Assembly: GCF_900019265.1 (NCBI RefSeq)
Contig: NZ_CYGX02000008.1
Coordinates: forward strand, 1 to 64,000
Reading direction: 5' to 3'
Length of the DNA: 64,000 bases
Source of the DNA: Paraburkholderia ribeironis
GTDB taxonomy: Bacteria > Pseudomonadota > Gammaproteobacteria > Burkholderiales > Burkholderiaceae
Under the pieces are notes generated by a model. That model saw only the letters and a list, made by a program, of their open reading frames with translations, was not told the DNA's origin and did no database searches. Each line of letters starts with the position of its first letter. Position 1 is the first letter of the stretch. Of this stretch, positions 45,996-56,414 are shown piece by piece. A program made the translations under genes and the position numbers.

Positions 45996-46493
45996 CACGC
46001 GGCTTCGGGTGTTGCGTGCTCGTTGTGTGTCCGTTGTGTGCCGTGCGCGGCGCCGGCCGCGCGGACCACGTTTCACCAGCCTGCACCTGCGCCTGCGCCC
46101 GTGCCCACCTGCCGTGCCGCATCCGCAACAGGCAACCGCATTCCCCTCGCGCCGCTCATTCCAGCCGACGCGGGCCTCCAACGTTCCCCGCTGACAACTC
46201 AGGCTGACAGCCAGCTTTCGTGCGCCCGCACACATTGCGCGGGCGCGTTCGCGCCCAAAATCCCGCTGTGTGAATCATTGGCAACCAATCTTGTCAAGCT
46301 GTTTCAAGTTGTTAGTGTTCTAGTTTTTGTTCCGGGCCGCTTTATAATTGGCGCTCCATAAGATTGGCGTCCAAGCGTCCGCAGGCAGTGCAAGCGGAGG
46401 CGGTGAGCGGCAGCAGAATCGGAAACCACCACGCGGGGTGAGCAGATCGGCGAACTGAACTCGATCTGCCGCTAACATCTAGAAGGTAATTTC
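45996..46493 (+). promoter_or_regulatory. 498-bp leader of the rml operon
   Basis: This AT-rich leader precedes rmlB. A TATAAT hexamer lies at 46343-46348, about 145 bp before rmlB, without a clear -35 box. Downstream sequence could hold a long 5' leader. No ops/JUMPstart element with a good match was seen. Confidence 0.4.
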
Positions 46494-47555
46494 ATGATTT
46501 TGGTAACGGGCGGCGCCGGCTTTATCGGCGCCAATTTCGTGCTTGACTGGCTCGATGCCTCGGACGAAGCAGTCCTCAACGTGGACAAACTGACCTACGC
46601 GGGCAATCTGGGCACGCTCAGGTCACTGCAGGGCAATCCGCGGCATATCTTCGCGCGCGTCGACATCTGCGACCGCGCCGCGCTCGACGCGCTGTTCGCC
46701 GAGCACAAGCCGCGCGCCGTGCTGCACTTCGCCGCCGAGAGTCATGTGGACCGTTCGATTCACGGCCCGGCCGATTTCGTGCAAACTAACGTGGTCGGCA
46801 CCTTCACGTTGCTCGAAGCCGCCCGCAGCTACTGGAACACGCTTGGCGAAGCCGGCAAGGCGACGTTCCGTTTCCTGCACGTTTCGACCGACGAAGTGTT
46901 CGGCTCGCTGTCCGCCACCGATCCACAATTCTCCGAAACCACCCCGTACGCGCCGAATAGCCCTTACTCGGCCACCAAGGCAGGTTCCGATCACCTGGTG
47001 CGCGCTTATCATCACACGTATGGCTTGCCGGTACTGACCACCAACTGCTCGAACAACTACGGCCCGTACCAGTTCCCCGAAAAGCTGATTCCGCTGATGA
47101 TCGCCAACGCGCTCAGCGGCAAGCCGCTGCCGGTGTACGGCGACGGTCAGAACGTGCGCGACTGGCTGTATGTCGGCGACCATTGCAGCGCGATCCGCGA
47201 AGTGCTCGCGGGCGGCACGCCGGGCGAGACGTACAACGTCGGCGGCTGGAACGAGAAGAAGAACCTCGACGTCGTGCACACGCTGTGCGACCTGCTCGAT
47301 CAACTGCGTCCAAAGGCGGGCGCGTCGTATCGCGATCAGATCACTTATGTGAAGGATCGTCCGGGCCACGACCGCCGTTATGCAATCGACGCTCGCAAGC
47401 TCGAACGCGAACTCGGCTGGACGCCGGCGGAAACGTTCGAGACGGGTCTCGCCAAAACGGTCCAGTGGTATCTGGACAATCAGGCATGGTCGGACGAAGT
47501 CGCTTCGGGCGAATATCGGAAGTGGGTTGAGACCAACTACGCGCAGCGCGCGTAA
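46494..47555 (+). CDS. rmlB: dTDP-glucose 4,6-dehydratase
   Basis: This 353-aa SDR has [12 protein letters not shown] (about 5-16), [19 protein letters not shown] and [10 protein letters not shown]. It converts dTDP-glucose to dTDP-4-keto-6-deoxyglucose with bound NAD. AGAAGG precedes the ATG. It is first of rmlB-A-C-D; rmlA follows after 10 bp. Confidence 0.98.
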   Translation: MILVTGGAGFIGANFVLDWLDASDEAVLNVDKLTYAGNLGTLRSLQGNPRHIFARVDICDRAALDALFAEHKPRAVLHFAAESHVDRSIHGPADFVQTNVVGTFTLLEAARSYWNTLGEAGKATFRFLHVSTDEVFGSLSATDPQFSETTPYAPNSPYSATKAGSDHLVRAYHHTYGLPVLTTNCSNNYGPYQFPEKLIPLMIANALSGKPLPVYGDGQNVRDWLYVGDHCSAIREVLAGGTPGETYNVGGWNEKKNLDVVHTLCDLLDQLRPKAGASYRDQITYVKDRPGHDRRYAIDARKLERELGWTPAETFETGLAKTVQWYLDNQAWSDEVASGEYRKWVETNYAQRA

Positions 47556-47565
47556 AGGCACGGCA

Positions 47566-48459
47566 ATGGCGCGCAAAGGCATTATTCTCGCGGGCGGGTC
47601 GGGCACCCGCCTGTATCCGATCACGCATGTCGTCTCCAAGCAGTTGCTGCCGGTCTACGACAAGCCGATGATCTACTATCCGCTGTCCACGCTGATGGTG
47701 GCGGGCATTCGCGATGTGCTGATCATCTCCACGCCGCAAGACACGCCGCGCTTCGAAGCGATGCTCGGCGACGGCAGCCAGTGGGGAATGAACATCCAGT
47801 ACGCGGTTCAGCCTTCACCGGACGGTCTCGCGCAGGCGTTCATCATCGGCCGCGACTTCGTGGGCAACGATCCGTCGGCGCTGATTCTCGGCGACAACAT
47901 CTTCTACGGCCACGATCTCGCGAAGCAGCTCGAACGCGCCTATCACCAGCCTGAAGGCGCCACCGTGTTCGCCTATCATGTGCACGATCCGGAGCGCTAT
48001 GGCGTGGTCGAATTCGACAAGCAGTTCCGTGCGCTGTCGATCGAAGAGAAGCCGGCCAAGCCGCGCTCGAACTACGCGGTCACCGGTCTCTACTTCTACG
48101 ACAAGCAGGTCTGCGATATCGCGGCGGACATCAAGCCGTCGCCGCGCGGCGAGCTCGAAATCACCGACGTGAATTCGCGTTATCTCGCCAATGGCGCGCT
48201 CAACGTCGAGATCATGGGCCGTGGCTATGCGTGGCTCGACACGGGCACGCACGATTCGCTGATCGAAGCGGCCACGTTCATCGCGACGCTGCAAAAGCGC
48301 CAGGGTCTGGTGGTCGCGTGTCCGGAAGAGATCGCGTACCGGCGCAGCTGGATCGACGGCGAACAGCTGCTCGCGCTCGCGAGACCGCTCGCCAAGAACG
48401 CCTACGGGCAGTATCTGCAAAACATTCTTACGGATCACGTCGCATGGCCATCCAGGTAA
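47566..48459 (+). CDS. rmlA: glucose-1-phosphate thymidylyltransferase
   Basis: This 297-aa nucleotidyltransferase has [16 protein letters not shown] (about 5-20), [23 protein letters not shown] and [19 protein letters not shown]. It makes dTDP-glucose, the first step to L-rhamnose. The start at 47566 gives normal length. It overlaps rmlC by 16 bp. Confidence 0.98.
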   Translation: MARKGIILAGGSGTRLYPITHVVSKQLLPVYDKPMIYYPLSTLMVAGIRDVLIISTPQDTPRFEAMLGDGSQWGMNIQYAVQPSPDGLAQAFIIGRDFVGNDPSALILGDNIFYGHDLAKQLERAYHQPEGATVFAYHVHDPERYGVVEFDKQFRALSIEEKPAKPRSNYAVTGLYFYDKQVCDIAADIKPSPRGELEITDVNSRYLANGALNVEIMGRGYAWLDTGTHDSLIEAATFIATLQKRQGLVVACPEEIAYRRSWIDGEQLLALARPLAKNAYGQYLQNILTDHVAWPSR

Positions 48460-48995
48460 CCGCTACCGCGCTGCCCGAAGTCAAGATCATCGAGCCGAAG
48501 GTATTCGGCGACGCGCGTGGTTTTTTCTTCGAGAGCTTCAATGCGCTCGAGTTTGCCGAGAAGGTCGAGGCGGGCGTCGAGTTCGTGCAGGACAACCACT
48601 CGCGCTCCGCGAAGGGCGTGCTGCGCGGCCTGCATTATCAGATCCAGCATGCGCAGGGCAAACTGGTGCGCGTGGTCGAGGGTGAAGTGTTCGACGTGGC
48701 CGTCGATATCCGCAAAAGCTCGCCGAATTTCGGCAAGTGGGCGGGCGTGCATCTGTCGGTCGAGAATCACCGGCAACTGTGGGTGCCGCCCGGGTTCGCG
48801 CATGGCTTCGTGGTGTTGTCGGAGTCCGCGCAATTCCTCTACAAGACCACCGACTACTGGTTCCCGGAGCACGAGCGCAGCATCGTCTGGAACGATCCGG
48901 CGATCGGCATCGAATGGCCGATCGGCTTCGAGCCGCTGCTCGCGGCGAAAGACGCGGCGGGCAAGCGCCTTGCCGACGCCGAACTCTACGCATAA
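48444..48995 (+). CDS. rmlC: dTDP-4-dehydrorhamnose 3,5-epimerase
   Basis: This 183-aa cupin has [20 protein letters not shown] (about 47-66, with the catalytic His) and GVLRGLHYQ, plus [11 protein letters not shown]. It inverts C3 and C5 of dTDP-4-keto-6-deoxyglucose. It overlaps the end of rmlA, and rmlD follows 11 bp after. Confidence 0.97.
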   Translation: MAIQVTATALPEVKIIEPKVFGDARGFFFESFNALEFAEKVEAGVEFVQDNHSRSAKGVLRGLHYQIQHAQGKLVRVVEGEVFDVAVDIRKSSPNFGKWAGVHLSVENHRQLWVPPGFAHGFVVLSESAQFLYKTTDYWFPEHERSIVWNDPAIGIEWPIGFEPLLAAKDAAGKRLADAELYA

Positions 48996-49006
48996 GGGGC
49001 GGCCGC

Positions 49007-49930
49007 ATGAGCGCACATGATGCCCGGACGATTCTCGTCACCGGTGTGAACGGCCAGGTGGGCTACGAGCTTGCGCGCACGCTGCAAGGGCTCGGCAAGG
49101 TGGTCGCGGTGGACCGCGCCACGCTGGATCTGTCGAATCCCGATCAGATCCGCAGCGTGGTTCGCGAACTGCGGCCTGCGCTGATCGTCAATCCGGCAGC
49201 TTATACCGCGGTCGACAAGGCCGAAGAAGAGTCCGATCTCGCGCTGCGCATCAACGGCGATGCACCGGGCGTGCTCGCCGAAGAAGCGAAAAAGCTGGGC
49301 GCGGCGCTGATCCACTATTCGACCGATTACGTGTTCAACGGCACCAAAGAAGGGGCGTACGTCGAAGACGATCGCACCGATCCGCAGAACGCGTATGGCC
49401 GCACCAAGCTCGCCGGCGAGCAGGCGATCGCCGCGACCGGCGCGAATCATCTGGTGCTGCGCACGAGCTGGGTGTACGGCACGCGCGGCAAGAATTTTCT
49501 GCTGACCATGTTGCGCCTGGGCGCCGAGCGGCCCGAGTTGAAGGTGGTCGCCGACCAGTTCGGCGCGCCCACCTGGTGCAACACGATCGCCACGCTGACC
49601 GCGCATCTGGCGGCTCAGGCCTTCGCCGCCGAAGACAGCGCGAAGTGGTGGAGCGAGCGCTCGGGCGTCTATCACCTGTGCGCGGGCGACTCGACTTCGT
49701 GGCACGGCTTCGCGTCGGCCATCTTCGAACTCGCGGACTTGCCGAACCGGCCGAACACCTTGCCGATCCCCGCCGCCGACTATCCGACGCCGGCGAAACG
49801 TCCTGCCAATTCGAGGATGTCGAATGAGAAGCTGGCGCGTGTGTTCGGACTGGCCGCGCCGCATTGGCGCGACGCCTTGAAGCTGTGCCTGACCGACGGG
49901 TTTCCGAAGTCGCCCGCCGTGCGTTCCTGA
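49007..49930 (+). CDS. rmlD: dTDP-4-dehydrorhamnose reductase
   Basis: This 307-aa SDR has ILVTGVNGQVGYEL (about 9-22), YSTDYVFNG and YGRTKLAGE, the standard RmlD motifs. It completes dTDP-L-rhamnose. The start at 49007 follows rmlC by 11 bp and gives the family length. Confidence 0.97.
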   Translation: MSAHDARTILVTGVNGQVGYELARTLQGLGKVVAVDRATLDLSNPDQIRSVVRELRPALIVNPAAYTAVDKAEEESDLALRINGDAPGVLAEEAKKLGAALIHYSTDYVFNGTKEGAYVEDDRTDPQNAYGRTKLAGEQAIAATGANHLVLRTSWVYGTRGKNFLLTMLRLGAERPELKVVADQFGAPTWCNTIATLTAHLAAQAFAAEDSAKWWSERSGVYHLCAGDSTSWHGFASAIFELADLPNRPNTLPIPAADYPTPAKRPANSRMSNEKLARVFGLAAPHWRDALKLCLTDGFPKSPAVRS

Positions 49931-50166
49931 CGCCAGGTTTCAGGGCGCTTGCCACAGCGCACAGCGCCGCCGCACTCGAGCTGTCTGACGATAGTGAAAG
50001 GGGGCGAGGTTAGAATACCGATCAACGACCAGGACCCGCGCCAGCCCATCAGCCGGCTGCGGCGCGCGAACGATCGTACGAGCCGCTGATTTCATGGGTT
50101 GTGCTGATTATTGATCGTCGGATCGTCGGTGTGACTGCGTAATAAGTACTGTACTGAGAGGGCTCT
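49931..50166 (+). promoter_or_regulatory. rmlD-manC spacer
   Basis: These 236 bp include an AT-rich part with TACTGTACTGAGAGG just before manC and probably a secondary promoter. No gene was recognised. Confidence 0.35.
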
Positions 50167-51582
50167 GTGAGTTTGTTACCGATCATCCTGTGTGGCGGGG
50201 CGGGGTCCAGACTATGGCCCGTCTCGCGTGAATTGCACCCGAAGCCGTTCATCCGTCTGGCGGATGGCGAGAGCCTGCTGCAGAAAGCCTTCTTGCGCGC
50301 GGTGGCGCTACCCGGTGTGCAGGAAGTGCTGACGGTAACCAATCGCGATCTGTTCTTCAAAACGGAAGACGATTTCCGCGAAGTGAACGCGCAAGGCTGC
50401 GCCACCTCGTTCATTCTCGAACCGTTCGGCCGCAACACGGCCGCGGCGGTCGCCACCGCGGCCTTGCATACGGCCAGGGTGCACGGCGAGCAGACCGTCA
50501 TGCTGGTGCTCGCCGCCGATCATCTGATCGCCGACCAGACGGCTTTCATGGCGGCAGTGGCGCAGGCGCAGACGCTCGCGCAAGCGGGCAAGGTCGTGAC
50601 CTTCGGCGTGCAGCCCGATACGCCTGAAACCGGCTACGGCTACATCGAGGCCGATGGCGACAAGGTGGTGCGTTTCGTCGAGAAGCCGTCGCTCGAGAAG
50701 GCCCGCGAGTATCTCGCGTCGGGCAAGTTCGTGTGGAACTCGGGCATGTTCTGCTTCACCGCGGGCACGATCCTCAAGGAGATGCAGCAGCACTGTCCCG
50801 ACATTCTCGGCGCGGCGGCCGAGTGCATGGAGAAGTCGCCCTCCGCCGCGGGCAAGGAAGGCGCCCAGGTGCGGCTCGAACCGGGCTGTTTCGGCGCGGT
50901 GCCGGAGCTGTCGTTCGACTACGCAGTGATGGAGAAATGCGAACACGCGGCGGTGGTGCGCTGCGCTATCGGCTGGACCGATGTCGGTTCGTGGACCGCG
51001 CTGAGCGACCTGTCGCCGGCGGACGCGAACGGCAATCGCGTCGAAGGCGAGGCGCTGCTGTTCGACGTGAAGAACACCTATCTGCGCGGCGGCGACCGGC
51101 TGATCGGCGCGGTCGGGGTCGAGAACCTGATCGTGATCGACACGCCGGATGCGCTGCTCATCGCAGACCGGGATCGCGCGCAGGACGTGAAGCAGATTTT
51201 CGCCGAGCTCAAGGCGCGCGGCCATGAAACCTACAAGGTGCATCGCACGGTGCACCGGCCGTGGGGCACGTACTCGGTGCTCGAAGAAGGTCCGCGCTTC
51301 AAGATCAAACGCATCGAGGTCAAGCCGGGCGCGAGCCTCAGCCTGCAGATGCATCATCACCGCAACGAGCATTGGGTGGTGGTGAGCGGCATGGCCAAGG
51401 TCGTCAACGGCGAACGGGAGTTCTTTGTGTCGACCAACGAGTCGACCTATATCCCGGCGGGTCACAAACATCGGCTCGAAAATCCGGGCGTGGTCGAGCT
51501 CGTGATGATCGAAGTGCAGAGCGGCGAATATCTGGGCGAAGACGATATCGTCCGCTTCGACGACATTTACGGACGTACTTGA
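50167..51582 (+). CDS. manC: mannose-1-phosphate guanylyltransferase / mannose-6-phosphate isomerase
   Basis: This 471-aa bifunctional enzyme has the guanylyltransferase LCGGAGSRLWPVSRELHPK (about 8-26), FVEKP and a C-terminal cupin isomerase part with RPWGTYSVLEEG and KPGASLSLQMHHHRNEHW. It supplies GDP-mannose, the precursor for D-rhamnose by GMD/RMD. GTG is used as start, with GAGAGG upstream. The exporter genes follow immediately (1-bp gap). Confidence 0.96.
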   Translation: MSLLPIILCGGAGSRLWPVSRELHPKPFIRLADGESLLQKAFLRAVALPGVQEVLTVTNRDLFFKTEDDFREVNAQGCATSFILEPFGRNTAAAVATAALHTARVHGEQTVMLVLAADHLIADQTAFMAAVAQAQTLAQAGKVVTFGVQPDTPETGYGYIEADGDKVVRFVEKPSLEKAREYLASGKFVWNSGMFCFTAGTILKEMQQHCPDILGAAAECMEKSPSAAGKEGAQVRLEPGCFGAVPELSFDYAVMEKCEHAAVVRCAIGWTDVGSWTALSDLSPADANGNRVEGEALLFDVKNTYLRGGDRLIGAVGVENLIVIDTPDALLIADRDRAQDVKQIFAELKARGHETYKVHRTVHRPWGTYSVLEEGPRFKIKRIEVKPGASLSLQMHHHRNEHWVVVSGMAKVVNGEREFFVSTNESTYIPAGHKHRLENPGVVELVMIEVQSGEYLGEDDIVRFDDIYGRT

Positions 51583-51583
51583 G

Positions 51584-52402
51584 ATGGATATCAGCTTTAC
51601 CAATGACACAGAAGACCTGACGCGTCACACCGAGAGCGACGATCTGATCGTCGGCATGAAATCGGTGCGGGTCTGGGGCACGCTCGGCTGGCACGACATC
51701 CGGCAACGCTATCGCCGCTCGGTGCTGGGACCGTTCTGGTTCACGTTGAGCACGATCATCATGGTCGTGGTGCTCGGCGCGCTGTACTCCACCTTGCTGC
51801 ACCAGGAGATCTCGGACTATCTGCCGTTTCTCGCGGTGGGTCTGGTGGTATGGGCCTACCTGGCATCGGTGGCCAATGAAGGCTGTTCGGCGTTCATTGG
51901 CGCCGCCTATCTGATCAAGCAGATCCGTCTGCCACTCACGATCCACGTATGCCGGATCGCGTGGCGCAACTTCGTGATCCTGCTGCACAGCCTGCCGGTG
52001 GTCGTGGTGCTGCTGCTCGCCTTCGGCCATTGGCCCGGCTGGGAATTCGTGCTGGTGCCGCTCGCGCTGCTGATCCTGCTGCTGCACGGCGTGTGGCTCG
52101 GCGTGACGCTCGGTGTGCTGTGCGCGCGCTTTCGCGACATTCCGCCGATCGTCACCAACCTGATCCAGGTCGTGTTCTTCTTCACGCCGGTCATGTGGTC
52201 GCCGGAAATCCTGAAGGACCGCGCGTGGGTCGCCGAATACAACCCGCTGTATCACCTGATCGAAACGGTGCGTGCGCCGCTCACCGGCCGTCCGACCCAT
52301 TGGGAATCGTGGGCCTGGTCGATCGGCTTGTTGATCGTCGGCTTCGCGTTCGCGCAACTGCTGATGAAACGTTTCCGTAATCGCGTTCCTTACTGGCTTT
52401 GA
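51584..52402 (+). CDS. wzm: polysaccharide ABC exporter permease (Wzm type)
   Basis: This 272-aa protein has six hydrophobic segments and the ABC-2 layout of O-antigen and capsule exporters (RYRRSVLGPFWFTLS near residue 40, FFFTPVMWSPE near 200). It forms the membrane channel that moves a lipid-linked glycan to the periplasm. It is coupled to manC and the ATPase gene (4-bp gap). Confidence 0.93.
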   Translation: MDISFTNDTEDLTRHTESDDLIVGMKSVRVWGTLGWHDIRQRYRRSVLGPFWFTLSTIIMVVVLGALYSTLLHQEISDYLPFLAVGLVVWAYLASVANEGCSAFIGAAYLIKQIRLPLTIHVCRIAWRNFVILLHSLPVVVVLLLAFGHWPGWEFVLVPLALLILLLHGVWLGVTLGVLCARFRDIPPIVTNLIQVVFFFTPVMWSPEILKDRAWVAEYNPLYHLIETVRAPLTGRPTHWESWAWSIGLLIVGFAFAQLLMKRFRNRVPYWL

Positions 52403-52406
52403 TATT

Positions 52407-53183
52407 GTGAGTTCTTCATCGATTGTCGCTCGTAACATCTCCGTCGAATTTCCGATTTACGAGAACTCGCATCGCTCGCTGAAAAAGGCGGTGCTCAATC
52501 TCACGACGGGTGGCCGGATCGGCCAGGATGCAGGCCGCCATGCGATCGTCAGGGCGATCGACGACCTCAGCTTCAGCTTCACCGAAGGCGAGCGCGTGGG
52601 CCTGATCGGCCACAACGGTTCCGGCAAGACGACGCTGCTGCGCACGCTGTCGGGCGTCTACGCGCCGGTGCGCGGCGAGCTGAAGGTGCAGGGCAAGATT
52701 GCGTCGCTGCTGGACGTGTCGATGGGCCTCGACCCCGACGCGACCGGCTTCGAAAACATCTATCTGCGCGGCATCCTCGACGGCCTGAAGCCGGCGCGCA
52801 TCCGCAGCAAGATCGACGAGATCGCCGATTTCAGCGAACTGGGCGACTACCTGAATCTGCCGGTGCGCACCTATTCGAGCGGGATGATGCTGCGTCTCGC
52901 GTTCGCGATCTCGACCAGTGTCGAAGCCGACATCCTGATCATGGACGAGTGGCTCAGCGTGGGCGACGCGGCCTTCAGCATCAAGGCCGCCGAGCGTCTG
53001 GAGGGCCTGGTTGGCAAGGCGTCGGTGCTGGTGGTCGCGTCGCACGATCCCTCGCTGGTGGCACGCGTGTGCAATCGCAAGATCCTGATGGAGCACGGCC
53101 GGATGGTTGCCGACGAGCCCGTGAGCCCGCCCGAGAAAAGCGACGCACCGCTCGTCAGTCACGCGGCGCAAATACCGCATTGA
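52407..53183 (+). CDS. wzt: polysaccharide ABC exporter ATPase (Wzt type, short)
   Basis: This 258-aa ATPase has Walker A GHNGSGKTTLLR (about 69-80), signature TYSSGMMLRL and Walker B ILIMDEWLS. Start is GTG. It ends near residue 258 and so lacks the C-terminal carbohydrate-binding domain that many Wzt proteins use to read the finished chain end; chain length must be set otherwise, as in capsule-type systems. Confidence 0.93.
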   Translation: MSSSSIVARNISVEFPIYENSHRSLKKAVLNLTTGGRIGQDAGRHAIVRAIDDLSFSFTEGERVGLIGHNGSGKTTLLRTLSGVYAPVRGELKVQGKIASLLDVSMGLDPDATGFENIYLRGILDGLKPARIRSKIDEIADFSELGDYLNLPVRTYSSGMMLRLAFAISTSVEADILIMDEWLSVGDAAFSIKAAERLEGLVGKASVLVVASHDPSLVARVCNRKILMEHGRMVADEPVSPPEKSDAPLVSHAAQIPH

Positions 53184-53457
53184 GATTGCGAGCGTGAGCG
53201 GCGGCGCTCACGCAGCATTGCGTCGTCAGGTCGCTGCATCGTTGCTCACCGCACGCGCCATGACGTGCTGCGCGAATCGAATGTTTCCGGTTCCCGGCGA
53301 GGCTTCGCGGCCATGCGATCGCGCTGCCGATGCTGGCCGCGAATTCATCGCGGCGCACTCGGTGGGAGTCGGACAGGCGTAACCCAACAGCGCAATTCAG
53401 GGGCATGAGCCCATGCGCAATATAGGCGCGCCATAGGCGCAACAAGGTTCGAATTTC
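53184..53457 (+). promoter_or_regulatory. wzt - CapK-like spacer
   Basis: This 274-bp gap breaks the otherwise tight cluster and may carry a promoter for the downstream coupled set. No gene was recognised. Confidence 0.35.
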
Positions 53458-54840
53458 ATGCGAGCTAATCACCCATTTCTGCGCTACTCCGAATCCCTGC
53501 TGGTGCGTCAGCCGTTTCGCACCTTGAAGGGATTCGCGGGCGGCTATGTCGCGTATCCGATTGCCGAGAGCCGCGAGAAACGCAGCGTGCGTCCGAAGAT
53601 CCAGGAGCTGCGCGAGCACTACACGCTGCCGATGCCGCAGCGCCGCCGCATCGCGCTCGAACGCCTCGCCGGCATGCTGGAATTCGCCGGCGCGCAGGTG
53701 CCTTACTACCGCGATCTGTTTCAGGCGAGGCAGTTCGATCCGGCCAAGGTCAAACAGGACCCGCGCTATCTGGAAGAGCTGCCGTATCTGACCAAGGACA
53801 TCATCCGCGAGCAGGGCCCGCGCCTGTTGTCGGGACCGCTGGAAGCGGGCCGCCATCACGCGTGCAAGACCGGCGGCTCGACCGGGCTGTCCACCACGAT
53901 CTACTACGACCAGCAAGGCGCGGATTACTCGTCGGCGGTCACCAATTATTGCCGCGAACGGATCGGCAAGCTGCGGCATCGCTCGGAGCTGCACTTCGCG
54001 TGCCGCTTCCCGGACCAGGTCGTGCCCGAGTGGCCGTCGCGCGAAGACTTCAAATGTTTCGCGATGAACCGCAGCAACATCTTCTTCGACCGCATCGACG
54101 ATCAGGGTCTCGAGGAAATGTGGCGCACGCTCAAGCGTCGCAAGCCCTATCTCGCGCACTCGCATCCGTCGACCATGTACGCGCTCGCATGCTACGTGCA
54201 GCGCAAGTATGGCGGCGGCAAGGCGTTCGAGGTGTTCGAGTCGAGCGGCGAGCTGCTCGAACCGCACGCTCGCGAGATGATCGCGTCGGCGTTGCGTTGC
54301 CGCGTGATCGACCGCTATGGCCTCGCCGAGCTGGGCGTGATGGCCTATGAACTCGACGGCCGTGAAGGCGGCTTCCAGATTCTCGAATCCGAAGGCTGGC
54401 CGGAGAGCCGCGTGTCGGAGAACAATCCCGACGGCGCGCACGAACTGGTGTTCACGGGCTTTCGCAACAGGCTGATGCCGCTGATCCGCTATGCGACCGG
54501 CGACCTCGCGCGTGTGCAGGAAACGGACAAAGGCTTTTTCCTGACCGAGGTGGTCGGACGGATTCACGACGTCGTGCCGATCAACGGCGTCGCGCACCCG
54601 ACGCACCACATTCAGGACATGCTCGATCATCGCGTCGGCGGAATCCAGGAATTTCAGATCGATCTGCGCACCACGCCGCCGACCTTGCGCATCGTTCTCG
54701 AGCCGAGCGCCAACGCGGACGAAACGACCGCCAAGCTGCGCCACTTCTGGCAGGACGCGTTCACGATCGCGTATGTCGGTCACGACGATTTCGTGCGGGT
54801 CGGCAGCCGGGCTAAATTCCGTCACGTGGTGAGCGCATGA
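53458..54840 (+). CDS. CapK/phenylacetate-CoA ligase-like AMP-forming enzyme
   Basis: This 460-aa protein resembles PaaK/CapK: TGGSTGLSTTIYYD (about 139-152, the nucleotide loop), ESSGELLEPHAREM, YGLAELGVMAYE and YATGDLARV. CapK-like enzymes occur in polysaccharide clusters and probably activate or attach an acyl or amino-acid group. It is the first of a coupled set; its TGA overlaps the next ATG (54837). Confidence 0.85.
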   Translation: MRANHPFLRYSESLLVRQPFRTLKGFAGGYVAYPIAESREKRSVRPKIQELREHYTLPMPQRRRIALERLAGMLEFAGAQVPYYRDLFQARQFDPAKVKQDPRYLEELPYLTKDIIREQGPRLLSGPLEAGRHHACKTGGSTGLSTTIYYDQQGADYSSAVTNYCRERIGKLRHRSELHFACRFPDQVVPEWPSREDFKCFAMNRSNIFFDRIDDQGLEEMWRTLKRRKPYLAHSHPSTMYALACYVQRKYGGGKAFEVFESSGELLEPHAREMIASALRCRVIDRYGLAELGVMAYELDGREGGFQILESEGWPESRVSENNPDGAHELVFTGFRNRLMPLIRYATGDLARVQETDKGFFLTEVVGRIHDVVPINGVAHPTHHIQDMLDHRVGGIQEFQIDLRTTPPTLRIVLEPSANADETTAKLRHFWQDAFTIAYVGHDDFVRVGSRAKFRHVVSA

Positions 54841-56414
54841 TCGGCGTCGTGTTTCCGGACGCTCGCGCCGACGCCGGCCAGCATGTGCTGGCGGCGCTGC
54901 GGCGCTCGGTCAGTACGACCCAGGCTCAGGCGATCTCGCGCAACATGCTGCGCGAGATCGCGCCGGACGTGGTGGTCGCCATCGACGCGCCGGATGGCTG
55001 GAGCGCCGACCTCATCGCGCTGGTCACCGCGCGGCCACGCAAGCTGATCGTGTTCGGTCACATGCCGATCGCGCTCGCGGACTATCTGCGCTACCGGCCC
55101 GCGGACTTGCCGGGCGACCTCGCGCAGGCGAGCCGCAGCGCACCCGCGCCCGCCGGCGAGGCACGCGCGAGCGCGGCGGTGGTGCGCTACGGCGCACTCG
55201 CGCAGACGCTTGGCGGGCAGGCGTGGCAACGCCCGTTCGAGCGCTTCGACTTCACCGACGAATGGAACAACCTCGGCTACGGCGCGATTCGCGCCGACGG
55301 CTCGATCTGGGCGGTGACGGAGGCGGCGCAGGTGCCCGCCGAAGCGGAACTCGCAGCGGTCGTCGTGAACGGCGAGCGGAAGTTCGCGTATGCCGCGCTG
55401 TGGGACGCCGGCGCGTCGAGCGTGCTGTGGTTCAACCGGCCGGTCGGCCCATGCGATTCGTTCGAGTGGCGCATGGTCGAGCAGTTCGTGTCGGGCTACC
55501 GGCCCGACGCGCTGCCGTGTCAGCCGGTTCTGAGCGAGCTGCCGTGGGGCTATGACGCGGCGATCACATCGCGCCTCGATTGCGACGAGGAGATCGAATC
55601 GGCGCGGCCGTTGTGGCAAGCGTATCAGCGCCTCGGCGTGCCGTTCACGCTGGCGGTCCATACGCAGAACCTGAATCGCGCGGATCAGCTCGGCATTCTT
55701 CGCGAGTTGCTGGCCGATCGCCAGCAGGGAGCGGTGCTGTCGCATACGGCCACGCACGCGCCGAACTGGGGCGGCAGCTACGACACCGCGCTCGCCGAAG
55801 GCAGCCAGTCCGCCGAGCTGCTCGAACGGGTGACGGGCGTGCCGGTGCGTTATGCGGTGTCGCCGTTTCACCAGTCGCCTCCTTACGCGATGCGCGGCCT
55901 CATCGACGCCGGCTACGCCGGCTGCATCGGCGGAATCATTCGCAACGATCCGGAGTTCCTGAGCGCGCGTGGCGGCGCGCTTGCCGGACTGCCGGCAGGC
56001 TTCGTCGGACACAGCCAGCAGTGCATGCTGCATGGCGACTGCATGCTCGAAGGGGGCGACCCGCTCGCCATTTTCAAGCAGGCCTTCGACCATGCGTACG
56101 CGACCAACACGCTGTTCGGCTATCTCGATCACCCGTTCTCGGAGCGCTACGCGTATGGCTGGCGCGACGAGGCGTCGCGCATCGACGCGCACGAGCAGTT
56201 CATCGCGTATATCCGCAGGACGGCGCGCAAGCCGTTGTTCCTGCATGAAGAAGCCGCGCTCGACTTCCTCAGGTTCCGCTCGCTCACGCAGATCATCGAA
56301 GAAGGCGGCGCGTTTCGCGTCGTGACGCCGTCCAGTGAAACAACGCCGTTGACGCTCGGCGTCGAGTTCCGGGGCGCACACACGCAGGTCGAGGCGGGGA
56401 AAGCACTGCAATGA
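54837..56414 (+). CDS. CE4/polysaccharide-deacetylase-like protein
   Basis: This 525-aa protein has an unrecognised N-terminal part (about 1-230) and a C-terminal NodB-like domain with TSRLDCDEE (about 244-252, metal Asp) and SHTATHAPNWGG (about 302-313, His-x3-His). That points to deacetylation of GlcNAc-type residues. It is coupled on both sides (ATGA overlaps at 54837 and 56411), just before a UDP-GlcNAc epimerase. No signal peptide is evident, so action on a lipid-linked intermediate in the cytoplasm is possible. Confidence 0.75.
   Translation: MIGVVFPDARADAGQHVLAALRRSVSTTQAQAISRNMLREIAPDVVVAIDAPDGWSADLIALVTARPRKLIVFGHMPIALADYLRYRPADLPGDLAQASRSAPAPAGEARASAAVVRYGALAQTLGGQAWQRPFERFDFTDEWNNLGYGAIRADGSIWAVTEAAQVPAEAELAAVVVNGERKFAYAALWDAGASSVLWFNRPVGPCDSFEWRMVEQFVSGYRPDALPCQPVLSELPWGYDAAITSRLDCDEEIESARPLWQAYQRLGVPFTLAVHTQNLNRADQLGILRELLADRQQGAVLSHTATHAPNWGGSYDTALAEGSQSAELLERVTGVPVRYAVSPFHQSPPYAMRGLIDAGYAGCIGGIIRNDPEFLSARGGALAGLPAGFVGHSQQCMLHGDCMLEGGDPLAIFKQAFDHAYATNTLFGYLDHPFSERYAYGWRDEASRIDAHEQFIAYIRRTARKPLFLHEEAALDFLRFRSLTQIIEEGGAFRVVTPSSETTPLTLGVEFRGAHTQVEAGKALQ

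Noticed and set aside
46401..46425. Possible ops/JUMPstart element before the rml operon
   Set aside because: GGCGGT is present but the rest differs from GGCGGTAGCGTG, and the location relative to a promoter is unclear.
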